64,000 bases of DNA from Taibaiella soli (GTDB lineage: Bacteria > Bacteroidota > Bacteroidia > Chitinophagales > Chitinophagaceae): NCBI RefSeq assembly GCF_003236175.1, contig NZ_QKTW01000028.1:1-64000 (forward strand), in the 5' to 3' direction. Positions 1 through 8,045 of the stretch are shown here, one piece after another; the stretch's first letter is position 1, and every line of letters begins with the position of its first letter. The notes below the pieces were generated by a model. It did not search any database. It had not been told where the DNA came from and was given only the letters and a program-made list of their open reading frames with translations. The position numbers were made by a program, and so were the translations under genes.

Positions 1-84
1 TATCTCATCAACTAACTGCAGTTTGAAGGCTAAACTGTAATCTTTCTGAGTCCGCTTAGGTACTCTGAATTGTCCTTTGTTCAT
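1..84 (-). CDS. IS3-type transposase OrfA, N-terminal fragment (continues beyond window)
   Basis: Reading the minus strand from an ATG at 84 gives 28 open codons that run off the left edge, beginning MNKGQFRVPKRTQKDYSLAF. The pattern of a basic leader followed by 'KDYSLAFKLQLVDE' is typical of the start of IS3-family OrfA proteins, which carry an N-terminal helix-turn-helix that binds the element's inverted repeats. Only the extreme N-terminus is visible, so neither the helix-turn-helix, the frameshift site nor OrfB can be checked. It is the only transposase-like sequence seen in the window. The family assignment rests on memory of the motif, not on a search. Confidence 0.6.
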   Translation of the reverse strand, partial: MNKGQFRVPKRTQKDYSLAFKLQLVDEI

Positions 85-158
85 TATGGCTACACTGTTT
101 TTGTGTCAACCTTTTTTAGGACGAGGCAGTCCTAAATGTTTTGAAAGTGGGACTCACA
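1..158 (-). mobile_element. Right-hand (5') end of an IS3-like element, boundary approximate
   Basis: The transposase fragment is transcribed leftwards, so the element's 5' terminus lies to the right of position 84. Between the start codon and about 158 there is a hairpin, TTAGGAC (116-122) paired with GTCCTAA (129-135), a structure often found near IS ends. The sequence to about 158 contains TGAGTCCCAC on the minus strand, which could be the terminal inverted repeat because IS3 ends usually begin with TG. The other end is outside the window, so the terminus and any target duplication cannot be confirmed. Confidence 0.4.
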
Positions 159-246
159 TTGGATTGCCCTCTTTTTAATATGGTAGATTAGTTTTTTATT
201 AACCATGTTTTATATATGTGTAAATTCGTTTTCGAAAAACACAGCC

Positions 247-1164
247 ATGAAACAAAAAATCGTGCGGATACTATTTGTGCTGCTGGTCAGCTTTTCCAGC
301 CTCATCTCCAATGCACAGAAGCCAGCGTCACCACCTGCCAATTTCAAAAGCAAGATCGCTAACGTGAACGGCATAAAAATCCATTACGTGATCGGAGGAA
401 AAGGCGATGCACTGGTATTAATACATGGTTTCGGGCAGAACTGGTATATGTGGAACCGCTTGTTGCCTGAGCTTTCCAAACACTTTACTGTGATCGCACC
501 CGATCTGAGAGGTTTAGGTGAATCTGAAAAGACAGAAGGAGGTTATGATAAAAAAACAATGGCAACCGATATTCATGAGCTGGTAAAACAGCTTGGATAT
601 AGCAAAGCGAGTGTGGCGGGCCATGACATAGGTTTCATGGTGGCGTATGCATACGCGGCGCAATACCCGGGTGATGTAACGAAGTTAGCCTTAGTTGATG
701 CGCTGTTGCCTGGCATAGAGCCTGTATGGACGTCCTATGGACAGAAAGCATGGTGGTGGAATTTCTTTTCCTGGCCTGCTGCTGCCAATGTTGTCACAGG
801 AAGAGAAGAAACATTTATGACCAGTTTCTGGCCAGAGATGGAGTACAATAAAAATTCATTCACGAAAGAGGAAACTGCGGAATTTGTCCGGGCTTATTCT
901 GTACCAGGTTCTATAAAATGCAGCTTTAAATGGTTTGCAGCATTTCCGCAAGACGAAAAAGATAATCTGGAGTTGGCGAAAAATAAGTTGAATATGCCTG
1001 TACTCGCACTTGCAGGAGAATACCACACGGCTTCATTTCTTGAAGATCACGTAAAGCTCGTAGCAAATAATGTAAAGGAAGTGACGGTTACTAATGCCAA
1101 ACACTGGCTGGTACAGGAGCAGACCGAGCAAGTGAAAAAAGCGCTGCTTGATTTTTTTGAATAG
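247..1164 (+). CDS. Secreted alpha/beta hydrolase, epoxide hydrolase/dehalogenase type
   Basis: Predicted 305-aa alpha/beta-hydrolase-fold enzyme. I chose ATG 247 over an upstream in-frame ATG at 205 because it begins a clean signal peptide (MKQKIVRILFVLLVSFSS...NAQ). The oxyanion motif HGFGQNW sits near residue 60. The nucleophile elbow is GHDIG with Asp at about residue 127, and His at about 286 (NAKHW) completes the catalytic set. An Asp rather than Ser nucleophile is the signature of epoxide hydrolases and haloalkane/haloacetate dehalogenases, which work through an ester intermediate; the substrate cannot be read from the sequence. Export suggests a periplasmic role. It stands alone: a repeat tract follows its stop codon directly and the next gene starts 626 bp later. 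Confidence 0.88.
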   Translation: MKQKIVRILFVLLVSFSSLISNAQKPASPPANFKSKIANVNGIKIHYVIGGKGDALVLIHGFGQNWYMWNRLLPELSKHFTVIAPDLRGLGESEKTEGGYDKKTMATDIHELVKQLGYSKASVAGHDIGFMVAYAYAAQYPGDVTKLALVDALLPGIEPVWTSYGQKAWWWNFFSWPAAANVVTGREETFMTSFWPEMEYNKNSFTKEETAEFVRAYSVPGSIKCSFKWFAAFPQDEKDNLELAKNKLNMPVLALAGEYHTASFLEDHVKLVANNVKEVTVTNAKHWLVQEQTEQVKKALLDFFE

Positions 1165-1165
1165 A

Positions 1166-1278
1166 TCAATGGTCAATGGTCAATGGTCAATGGTCAATGG
1201 TCAATGGTCAAAAAAGTTTAAACTCCTTAAGTTAGGGACTTCGACGCTTTGTGTATTGATCGTTCACCATTGACCATT
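1166..1278. repeat. Heptamer tandem repeat (TCAATGG)6 with inverted partner
   Basis: Six perfect copies of TCAATGG plus three bases run from 1166 to 1210, starting two bases after the hydrolase stop codon. The reverse complement of about two units (TTCACCATTGACCATT) lies at 1263-1278, so a long stem-loop is possible. Read on the minus strand the tract is TTGACCA repeated, giving TTG every 7 bp. Related tracts occur at 25367-25410, 44617-44672 and 57092-57135. Confidence 0.85.
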
Positions 1279-1790
1279 ACAAAAAAAGACCGCACAGACG
1301 TACGGTCTCGCGGGAGATATCTTACATACCTCCGTTGGGAGAATAAACGAGGTTATCGGGTTTCCATCTAAATATTTTACTGCTGCTGTATTATTTATTG
1401 CGCCAAAGGAACGATCGAGCCTGACTTACGATATATTTCCCTTTAGCGGAAAAATCGTGCATCACTTAGATGCAAAACTTCTGCAACGCAAAGCTATGGC
1501 TTCAGAAAATAAAATTTTGTAGAACTATAGCACTAAACCGGAAGCTTTTGATCGCTGATTTCCTAATCCTGGATTTGCAGCGCATGTCTGGCGATCAATT
1601 AATGTTTGTACCCTTAAACTTCCCATGTTCGTCAATATATGCGCATCCCCGCATTTATTGCCTACCGATAATGATATATTAATATATAAGTAAATGCATT
1701 ATATTTATATTGTTATGTTGTTTTTTTCGACGAGCCTTAGCTGATAGCCTTTTTTGAAGTTGACATTTCTTCATTTTAAAGCATGCATGT
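1279..1790. other. Gap before the sulfatase gene, no convincing gene
   Basis: Apart from a hairpin with stem AGACCG (1287-1292) and CGGTCT (1303-1308), I see nothing I can name. The hairpin is preceded by a run of A on the plus strand, so on the minus strand it would resemble a terminator, but no minus-strand gene ends here. A 70-codon open frame at 1470-1682 has an atypical, cysteine-rich composition and no recognisable features, and I do not treat it as a gene. The 100 bp before the sulfatase are AT-rich and may hold its promoter. Confidence 0.5.
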
Positions 1791-3377
1791 ATGACTCAGT
1801 TATTTACCAGATGCGGGTTCGCGTTAATGATGCTGGCATTGAGCACCGCCGCTTTTGCCCAGAAAAAGAAGCCCAATATTCTTGTCATAATGGGCGATGA
1901 CATTGGTTGGTACAATCCTAGTTGTTATAACAGAGGAGATATGGGGTACCAGACGCCGAATATTGACCGGATCGCTAAAGAGGGCGCATTATTTACCTGC
2001 TGGTATGGCCAACAGAGCTGTACTGCAGGCCGTGCGGCTTTTGTGACGGGACAGTCGCCAATCCGTACCGGACTTACTAAAGTGGGTTTGCCAGGGTCGG
2101 ATATTGGTTTGAGTCCGCTGGATCCCAGTGTGGGTGATTTTATGAAAAGCCTCGGTTACATGACCGGCCAATTTGGAAAGAACCACCTTGGAGATCTCAA
2201 TAAATTTTTACCGACAGTACATGGCTTCGATGAATTTTTCGGGAATCTCTATCACTTGAATGCGGAAGAAGAACCGGAAAATGAAGACTATCCGAAAGAT
2301 CCTGCTTTTCGCAAAAAATTTGGTCCGCGTGGTGTGATGCATTGTTATGCCACTACTACCGACGACGCGACAGTAGATCCTGTATATGGCAGAGTAGGTA
2401 AGCAGCGGATAGAAAATACCGGTGCACTTGATACCAAGCGTATGGAAACGATTGATGACGAATTTACCAGTGCCGCCAAAGACTGGATGAAAAAGCAAGT
2501 GCAGGCAGGCAAGCCATTTTTCTGCTATTATAACTCGACCCGCATGCACGTATTTACCCACCTGAAAAAAGAAAGTCAGGGGAAAACAGGTCTGGGTATA
2601 GAAGCTGATGGTATGGTGGAACACGACGGGCACGTTGGCGAGCTTCTGCAATTACTGGATGAGCTGGGCATTGCCGATAACACAATTGTAGTGTATACTT
2701 CGGATAACGGTGCGGAAATGATGAGCTGGCCTGATGGTGGCAGCACACCTTATCGCGGCGAAAAAGCAACCAACTGGGAAGGTGGGTATAGAGTGCCTAC
2801 GTTGATCAAATGGCCAGGTGTGATTAAACCCGGAACTATTATCAATGATTTCTTTTCGCATGAAGACTTTATTCCAACATTTGCGGCTGCCGCAGGCGAT
2901 ACTAGTCTGGTAAGTGAAGTGGCCAAAGGCTACAAAGTGGGCGATAAGAATTTTAAAGTACACCTCGACGGATATAATCTGATACCGTATCTCAAAGGTG
3001 AGACTAAAACATCTCCGCGTCAGGAATTCCTTTACTGGAGCGACGATGGCGATCTTTTTGCGATCCGGGTGAAAAACTGGAAAGTCTCTTTTATTGAACA
3101 GTATGCCGAGGGATTGCATATATGGGATAATGATTACACAAGATTACGGGCACCCAATCTTTACAATTTACGCGCCGATCCTTTTGAACGTGCCACTTAT
3201 TCTTCCTGGTATCCCGATTGGAAAGCACATCGCATGTTTTTATTTGTGCCCGCGCAAGTCATTGTGGCCAAATGGCTGAGCAGCTTCAAAGAATTTCCAG
3301 TCCGTCAGAAACCTGCCAGCTTTAATCTGGATGACGTAATGCGTCAATTGACGGAAAACAGCAGCAGTCGTAATTAA
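1791..3377 (+). CDS. Secreted arylsulfatase (formylglycine-dependent sulfatase family)
   Basis: 528-aa sulfatase with an N-terminal signal peptide ending AAFAQ. The calcium-binding Asp pair is in ILVIMGDD (36-37). The modification site is C77-T-A-G-R, the variant of C-x-P-S-R in which Ala-Gly replaces Pro-Ser. In this family the Cys is converted to formylglycine by a separate enzyme, which is not encoded here. A second metal-site motif, TSDNG, lies near residue 305. The family hydrolyses sulfate esters; whether the substrate is aryl, carbohydrate or other cannot be read. The gene is followed on the same strand by a helical exported protein and a DUF1254 lipoprotein with short gaps, suggesting one transcription unit. 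Confidence 0.93.
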   Translation: MTQLFTRCGFALMMLALSTAAFAQKKKPNILVIMGDDIGWYNPSCYNRGDMGYQTPNIDRIAKEGALFTCWYGQQSCTAGRAAFVTGQSPIRTGLTKVGLPGSDIGLSPLDPSVGDFMKSLGYMTGQFGKNHLGDLNKFLPTVHGFDEFFGNLYHLNAEEEPENEDYPKDPAFRKKFGPRGVMHCYATTTDDATVDPVYGRVGKQRIENTGALDTKRMETIDDEFTSAAKDWMKKQVQAGKPFFCYYNSTRMHVFTHLKKESQGKTGLGIEADGMVEHDGHVGELLQLLDELGIADNTIVVYTSDNGAEMMSWPDGGSTPYRGEKATNWEGGYRVPTLIKWPGVIKPGTIINDFFSHEDFIPTFAAAAGDTSLVSEVAKGYKVGDKNFKVHLDGYNLIPYLKGETKTSPRQEFLYWSDDGDLFAIRVKNWKVSFIEQYAEGLHIWDNDYTRLRAPNLYNLRADPFERATYSSWYPDWKAHRMFLFVPAQVIVAKWLSSFKEFPVRQKPASFNLDDVMRQLTENSSSRN

Positions 3378-3453
3378 TAACGTTTAATTCGGCGGCCATA
3401 AAAATGAAATGGCTGTCTTTCTATCACTATTTCTTAATCCAAAATATAATCTT

Positions 3454-4104
3454 ATGATTCTGAAAAACATCAGACGAATTGCAGTGGTATTGCTGTGCTG
3501 CTTTGCATTACTGAGCGCGCCGCATGCAAAAGCGCAACAGGCAGTCAACGAATTGGCACAAGCGATGACCGACGATCTGGGGTATTTAAATCTTACTGCT
3601 GATCAAACAGCGAATGCGCTTGGTATGAATAAGATGGCTGCATCTTCGTTGGTTCAGCTAGGTGTCAAAGCCCAAAATGATACTACATTCCGTGGTCCCG
3701 CTTTGTTTAAGCAAATACTCTTTGTAATGAAAACACGGAACGATGCTTTGAAAAAAATGCTTACACCGGATCAACTGAAAAGCTGGCAGGAACACCGTAC
3801 CGAACAGCTTGCAGATCTGCAGACAGAAATGATGATCGCGCAACTGGATCTTACTAATGAACAAATACCAAAAGTGTATGACGTCAATCTGAAATTTGCC
3901 GGGGAACTTATGGGAAATGTGGACAAGATGCAGAGCTCCAAAAACAAAATGCAGAAATCCAAGGTCTCTAAAGAAATGAAATCTGATTCCAAAGCCAAAG
4001 ATGAGGCGATGAAACCGATTCTCAGCGCTGATCAGTATGATGTTTACATGGCCAATAGAGAGGCTATGAGACAGTATCTGAAGGAAACCATGAAAAAGAA
4101 ATAG
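3454..4104 (+). CDS. Exported helical protein of unknown function with LT-x-[DE]Q repeats
   Basis: 216-aa protein if translated from ATG 3454. The longer open frame from 3409 would put a non-signal-like peptide in front, while 3454 begins a good signal peptide (MILKNIRRIAVVLLCCFALL, cleavage near AKAQ). The mature part is charged and predicted helical. The motif L-[ST]-x-[DE]-Q recurs at about residues 47, 103, 133 and 190, each opening a helical segment, with a Lys/Met/Ser-rich linker around 155-185. The layout recalls small periplasmic helical proteins of the Spy/CpxP or DUF4890 kind, but I do not recognise it as a member. It lies between the sulfatase and a DUF1254 lipoprotein, 25 bp from the latter, so it is probably co-transcribed. 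Confidence 0.75.
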   Translation: MILKNIRRIAVVLLCCFALLSAPHAKAQQAVNELAQAMTDDLGYLNLTADQTANALGMNKMAASSLVQLGVKAQNDTTFRGPALFKQILFVMKTRNDALKKMLTPDQLKSWQEHRTEQLADLQTEMMIAQLDLTNEQIPKVYDVNLKFAGELMGNVDKMQSSKNKMQKSKVSKEMKSDSKAKDEAMKPILSADQYDVYMANREAMRQYLKETMKKK

Positions 4105-4129
4105 TCTACCCCCAAACACACAAACACCT

Positions 4130-5533
4130 ATGAAGAGAATCGTAAGCATTTTGATCGCTGCAAGCCTCTTGACTGCATGCGGACAAAACAATGGATCCAA
4201 GAACACAACCTCGGCCGAATCGCCAGCTACCAACGATAGTACCGTTTTAAAAACGGTGAGGGACGCCTATGTATTTGCGCTCCCGTTGGTACTGATGGAT
4301 ATCAGCCGCAGGCAACTGACGGATGGCGCGGGTAAGTTTAAGGTGCCTGAAAATAAGTTTTACCATATGTCGCAATTTCCGGATGCGAATTTCCGTGATG
4401 TAGTTCGTCCCAACGGTGATACTTATTACTCCTCGGCGTGGCTCAATCTCGCTAAGGAACCTTTGGTACTTACCGTCCCGAATACCAACGGGCGCTATTA
4501 TATGTTGCCGATGCTGGACGCTTATACCAACGTATTTGCTTCACCGGGTAAACGAACAACAGGAACCGATGCTGGTAATTTCCTCGTTACAGGACCCCTA
4601 TGGACGGGCACCGTTCCCGAAGGAATGAAACAGATCAAAGCACCTACAGATATGGTTTGGATCATTGGCAGAACGCAGGTGAACAGCAAAGAAGATGGCG
4701 AAAAAATAGTACAGCCAATTCAGAAACAGTTTCAGTTAACGCCGCTCAGTGCCTGGGGTAAACCATATACCGCGCCTGCGCCGGTGACGGATCCTGCCCT
4801 GCCAAAAGGCAGTCCGAATGAAGTGGCAGAACAAATGCCAGTTGATCAGATGCTTAATTATGCGAATGATCTGATGGTGACCAACCCGCCTGCGGAAGCG
4901 GATAAAGCAGCAATGGATCAGTTTGCAACAATTGGTTTCGGCCCGGGTAAAAAGTTTGATCTGGCGAAATTGCCTGCTGGCATTACAGATGCTGTGAAAG
5001 GAATTCCAGCTGCAACATTTAAAACAATTAATGACAAACTGGGTGACGCCAAAGCTGGTACTGGCTGGAGTCCGGTGATGAAAACCGGCATCTATGGTAC
5101 CGATTATATGCAACGCGCATTCATTGCAGTATTGGGGCTCGGCGCCAATTTGCCGCAGGATGCGATTTATCCTTCTTGCTCGTTTGATGCTGATGGCAAC
5201 AAGCTGGACGGCGCTAATAATTATGTAATCCATTTTGATAAAGGCAAAACGCCTCCGGCAAATGCATTCTGGTCATTGACAATGTACGATCCCGCAGGTT
5301 ACATGACTGCAAATCCGATCAATCGTTTTACGATCGGCGATCGCAGCGGCTTGAAACCAAATGCAGACGGTTCTGTTGATATTTACATTCAACACAGCAA
5401 TCCGGGTAAGGAAAAAGAGTCGAACTGGTTGCCGGCACCGGAAGGAAATTTCAATGTAATGATGCGTGTTTACTGGCCGAAGGATGAAATGATCAATGGG
5501 TCGTGGACGCCTCAGGCTGTGAAGAAAGCGTAA
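4130..5533 (+). CDS. DUF1254/DUF1214 domain lipoprotein
   Basis: 467-aa protein with a lipoprotein signal: MKRIVSILIAASLLTAC, where LTAC is the lipobox and Cys17 would be lipidated. The N-terminal half matches the DUF1254 layout (an AYVFALPLVLMD segment, then PNGDTYYSSAWLNL and the GRYYMLPMLDAYTNVFAS stretch). The C-terminal third matches DUF1214 (FWSLTMYDPAGYM, NRFTIGDRS, YIQHSNPG, and NFNVMMRVYWP near the end). The biochemical role of this family is not established. DUF1254 genes are often found beside sulfatases, and here one lies two genes upstream, so a shared role in processing a sulfated compound at the envelope is a reasonable but unproven inference. Confidence 0.9.
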   Translation: MKRIVSILIAASLLTACGQNNGSKNTTSAESPATNDSTVLKTVRDAYVFALPLVLMDISRRQLTDGAGKFKVPENKFYHMSQFPDANFRDVVRPNGDTYYSSAWLNLAKEPLVLTVPNTNGRYYMLPMLDAYTNVFASPGKRTTGTDAGNFLVTGPLWTGTVPEGMKQIKAPTDMVWIIGRTQVNSKEDGEKIVQPIQKQFQLTPLSAWGKPYTAPAPVTDPALPKGSPNEVAEQMPVDQMLNYANDLMVTNPPAEADKAAMDQFATIGFGPGKKFDLAKLPAGITDAVKGIPAATFKTINDKLGDAKAGTGWSPVMKTGIYGTDYMQRAFIAVLGLGANLPQDAIYPSCSFDADGNKLDGANNYVIHFDKGKTPPANAFWSLTMYDPAGYMTANPINRFTIGDRSGLKPNADGSVDIYIQHSNPGKEKESNWLPAPEGNFNVMMRVYWPKDEMINGSWTPQAVKKA

Positions 5534-5550
5534 ATAGTTGGAGGGTGTAG

Positions 5551-5639
5551 GTGGTAAGTTTTAAGTTGTAGGGTCTTCTAATGGCATTTATTACTTATAA
5601 CATAGTACTTACAACTCAGACGTACAACTTACCATTCAC
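5551..5639. repeat. Imperfect inverted repeat between convergent genes
   Basis: GGTAAGTTTTAAGTTGTA (from 5553) and TACAACTTACCATTCAC (5623-5639) are partly complementary and flank an AT-rich loop between two convergently transcribed genes. The GTAAGTTGTA wording looks like simple-sequence repeat material. It could act as a weak bidirectional terminator; there is no clean T-tract. Confidence 0.4.
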
Positions 5640-5643
5640 AAGC

Positions 5644-6702
5644 TTACTGCCGGATCGGCAAACACACCAAAACGGTTGTTCCTTTTTGTTCGGTGCTGCT
5701 GATATTCATACGGCCATCCATTTGATTTATGATATGGCGGGCAATCGAAAGCCCGCCTTTAAACGTTCCGGTGAGTGGTTGATTCAATAAATTCAGCTGT
5801 TCTGGCTCAATGCCGCAACCTTCGTCTGTTATCTGAAAGAACAGTTCCTTGCCTGAAACGAAACAGTGCAATGAGACGCTCTTCCCGGGCGGTGTATGTC
5901 TGATGGCGTTATCGAGGATATTGTGGAGCAGTCGTGTGAGTTTTTCCGGATCTGCCAGCATATATACGGGCACATCGTCACTGATTTGAGCGGTAAACAA
6001 AACTTTGCGTTGCTGTGCCAGTTGGTAGGTATAATCTGTGAGTGAATGGTACCAATCCGTAATCTGCAACGATTCTTCTTTCAGCAATTCGCGAATGCTT
6101 TCTCCCTGTGTGGTAGCCTCCAGCAAGCGCAGGGTGGTGGAGAGCAACTGCGTGCTTACATTTTTTAGTTGTGGTGTAACGTTTTGAAATCGTTCCGGGT
6201 CTTTTTCCAGCAGGTTCAGATAGCTGAATAATTGCTGCAACGGATGCTGCAAATCGTGTATATAACTATAAAATAAATTCCGGTCGGCTGTAATTACGTT
6301 GAGTTTTTCCGTTGCCAGTTCTGCAATTTCAGCCTGTTTTTCCGCATTCTGATTAACGTCTTTATTCGTGACGATAAAAATATAAGACACTGTTGCAATG
6401 ATCAGCAGCATGGGCATGATCATCATTATGATCCGGTGGGCGGCGGTATGCGCCAGCGCCACAGAAGCAACGATGGTAATATAATAGATCAGGATAATAA
6501 GCAGGATATAGCAGCAGATATGGAAAATGAACTTACGCTCACGGATATAAGTACGCGGAGACGTAATACGGAAAGACTTGGTACGGTGCGGCACAGTAGT
6601 AGTTTTCGGAAAACAGTTAGTGATTGCTATAGTTGCTGCGCCGCTACCTGCCCAACTATAGCCTGATCCCACAAAAATAGAACAGTTTTTTGTATCGCCC
6701 AA
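5644..6702 (-). CDS. Membrane sensor histidine kinase, orphan
   Basis: Up to 352 aa. Two hydrophobic segments (about 57-80 and 92-112) precede a HisKA region with phospho-acceptor H149 in YSYIHDLQHPLQQL, then an HATPase domain with N box HNILDNAIRHT, G1 DEGCGI and G2 GGLSIARHI. No long sensor domain separates the membrane segments, so it may sense within the membrane or through a partner. The open frame begins at a TTG (6700-6702) and its first 50 residues look unlike a normal N-terminus, so the true start is uncertain and may be further in. It ends 20 bp downstream of the AlkZ-like gene on the same strand. No response regulator is adjacent; the regulator at 9105 has its own kinase. Confidence 0.85.
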   Translation of the reverse strand: MGDTKNCSIFVGSGYSWAGSGAATIAITNCFPKTTTVPHRTKSFRITSPRTYIRERKFIFHICCYILLIILIYYITIVASVALAHTAAHRIIMMIMPMLLIIATVSYIFIVTNKDVNQNAEKQAEIAELATEKLNVITADRNLFYSYIHDLQHPLQQLFSYLNLLEKDPERFQNVTPQLKNVSTQLLSTTLRLLEATTQGESIRELLKEESLQITDWYHSLTDYTYQLAQQRKVLFTAQISDDVPVYMLADPEKLTRLLHNILDNAIRHTPPGKSVSLHCFVSGKELFFQITDEGCGIEPEQLNLLNQPLTGTFKGGLSIARHIINQMDGRMNISSTEQKGTTVLVCLPIRQ

Positions 6703-6721
6703 TAAGCGAATGTGTACGTTT

Positions 6722-7798
6722 TTAGTAGCTGACGTCTATCAACGGTTGTTCCATAAACTTTGCGAAGCTTTTTGCTTTTGTAGCAATGGCCCGTTTTTGC
6801 GTTTCTGTATAGGTATGGAAAGATTTGACGCTGACGTGCAGTCCGTCTTTCTCTAGGGAACGTCGCCAGACGCCGGTAATGAGTCCGTTGGTAATGATGG
6901 TTGGATTAAATAATCCGTTTTTGCCGATCGCATGTGGACTATGTTCTTTTTCCAGAATCAGATTTCGATCGGCATATGCAAGAAGGTATTCTTCGAAGCC
7001 TGCTAATAGAAAAGTTCCGCTGGCGCTTTTGGGCGAGACGAGGTTGCTGTGCATCCAGTAAGATTGTCCGTCAACGGTTATTTCTTCCAGCGTTGAAGCG
7101 ATCATGCCTATCGTCGTTTTTACCTGAGTAAGCGTTAATCCCGACCACCAGGCAAAATCCTGAGTAGTGGCTGGTCCGTGGCTGGTAAAATATTTCAGGG
7201 CTAATGAAGCCATTGCTTCTTCCTGTGTTTTTTCCGGAGTTGGTTTAATCCATTCATCCAGTAGTGTAAAGGTAAATTCTTTATTACGGCGTGCGCCAAA
7301 ACAGATAATGCCGTTGAGTGAAGCCCGCAGCAGAATAAAGGAAAGACGCATATCACCGGTCGCAATACCTTTCTTTTCCAATAAGTCTGCGATCTCTTTT
7401 CGTGTCAGTTGTTTTCCGCCTTCCATCGCTTTGGTAAGTAGCTTAATGCTCTTAGTCATCACGGTAGCATCCAATCCCAGCCGGTGATAATGGCTCGCAT
7501 AGAGGGAAGTCATCCGTGCAGAAGCCAGTTGCAAAATCCAGCGTACGTCTGCTGCCGAAGCAATATGCAAGGTGCCACGCAACGCCCAGGTGCGCACAAT
7601 AGAGCGATTGTTCAGCGCAGCTTCTATATCAGCATCTGTACTTCCTTCTAGTCTTGATCCGATCGCCCATTTAGCGGCGGCATAATCCTGTGCCTGTACC
7701 ACACCTAATTCAGAAACAATAGCAGCCGGCGTTTCGTGCACACGTTGTGATATATGCAGGTTGTGTAAACGGAATTTTATGAGGTCAGATGTTTTCAT
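6722..7798 (-). CDS. Winged-helix DNA-binding protein of the AlkZ/YcaQ-like family
   Basis: 358-aa protein matching the HTH_42 (winged helix DNA-binding domain) family, known from bacterial DNA glycosylases such as AlkZ and YcaQ that unhook bulky alkyl or crosslink lesions. The N-terminal segment contains LGVVQAQD, whose Q35-A-Q37 corresponds to the Q-phi-Q/D catalytic motif, followed by the conserved RTWALRGTLH block near residue 70 and SHGPATTQDFAWWSGL near 205. Length and order fit the family. Glycosylase activity is inferred by family; many members are untested. The ATG at 7798 is preceded on its coding strand by a T-rich TTTTGAATTTTGA-type repeat. The histidine kinase gene follows 20 bp downstream and may share its transcript. 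Confidence 0.85.
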   Translation of the reverse strand: MKTSDLIKFRLHNLHISQRVHETPAAIVSELGVVQAQDYAAAKWAIGSRLEGSTDADIEAALNNRSIVRTWALRGTLHIASAADVRWILQLASARMTSLYASHYHRLGLDATVMTKSIKLLTKAMEGGKQLTRKEIADLLEKKGIATGDMRLSFILLRASLNGIICFGARRNKEFTFTLLDEWIKPTPEKTQEEAMASLALKYFTSHGPATTQDFAWWSGLTLTQVKTTIGMIASTLEEITVDGQSYWMHSNLVSPKSASGTFLLAGFEEYLLAYADRNLILEKEHSPHAIGKNGLFNPTIITNGLITGVWRRSLEKDGLHVSVKSFHTYTETQKRAIATKAKSFAKFMEQPLIDVSY

Positions 7799-7800
7799 AG

Positions 7801-8020
7801 AAAATCAAAATTCAAAAATCAAAAGTCAAAAATGTTGAAGACTTCTTCGTGTTTGTCGACGGTAGGAGACATCCCGCGTAATGTGTATCCCACTCGCGTT
7901 TGTCATTCACTCATTCTCTTGCAGTTTGCTTCGTCCCTCGCAATGACGTAACGTGGGGTACTCACCACTGACCACTCACGAGTTACTTGTGTTTGTCATC
8001 CTGAGCGGAGTCGAAGGATT
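7801..8020. repeat. Mixed short interspersed repeats
   Basis: This gap is almost entirely repeat material. From 7801 to 7832 there is AATTCAAAAATCAAAAGTC-type simple sequence, whose T-rich strand is the coding strand of the gene starting at 7798. GTCGACGGTAGGAGACATCC (from 7855) belongs to a family also seen at 20506, 50699 and 51980. CTCGCGTTTGTCATT (near 7896) is the complement of a string at 52040-52060. GTCATCCTGAGCGGAGTCGA (from 7996) is a string I associate with dispersed repeats of Bacteroidota genomes. Confidence 0.7.
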
Positions 8021-8045
8021 AACACTTATGTTTTCCTCTTGGCAT

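Noticed and set aside
1470-1682. 70-codon open frame in the gap before the sulfatase gene
   Set aside because: Composition is unlike the neighbouring proteins, with no signal peptide, domain or convincing ribosome site; more likely chance.
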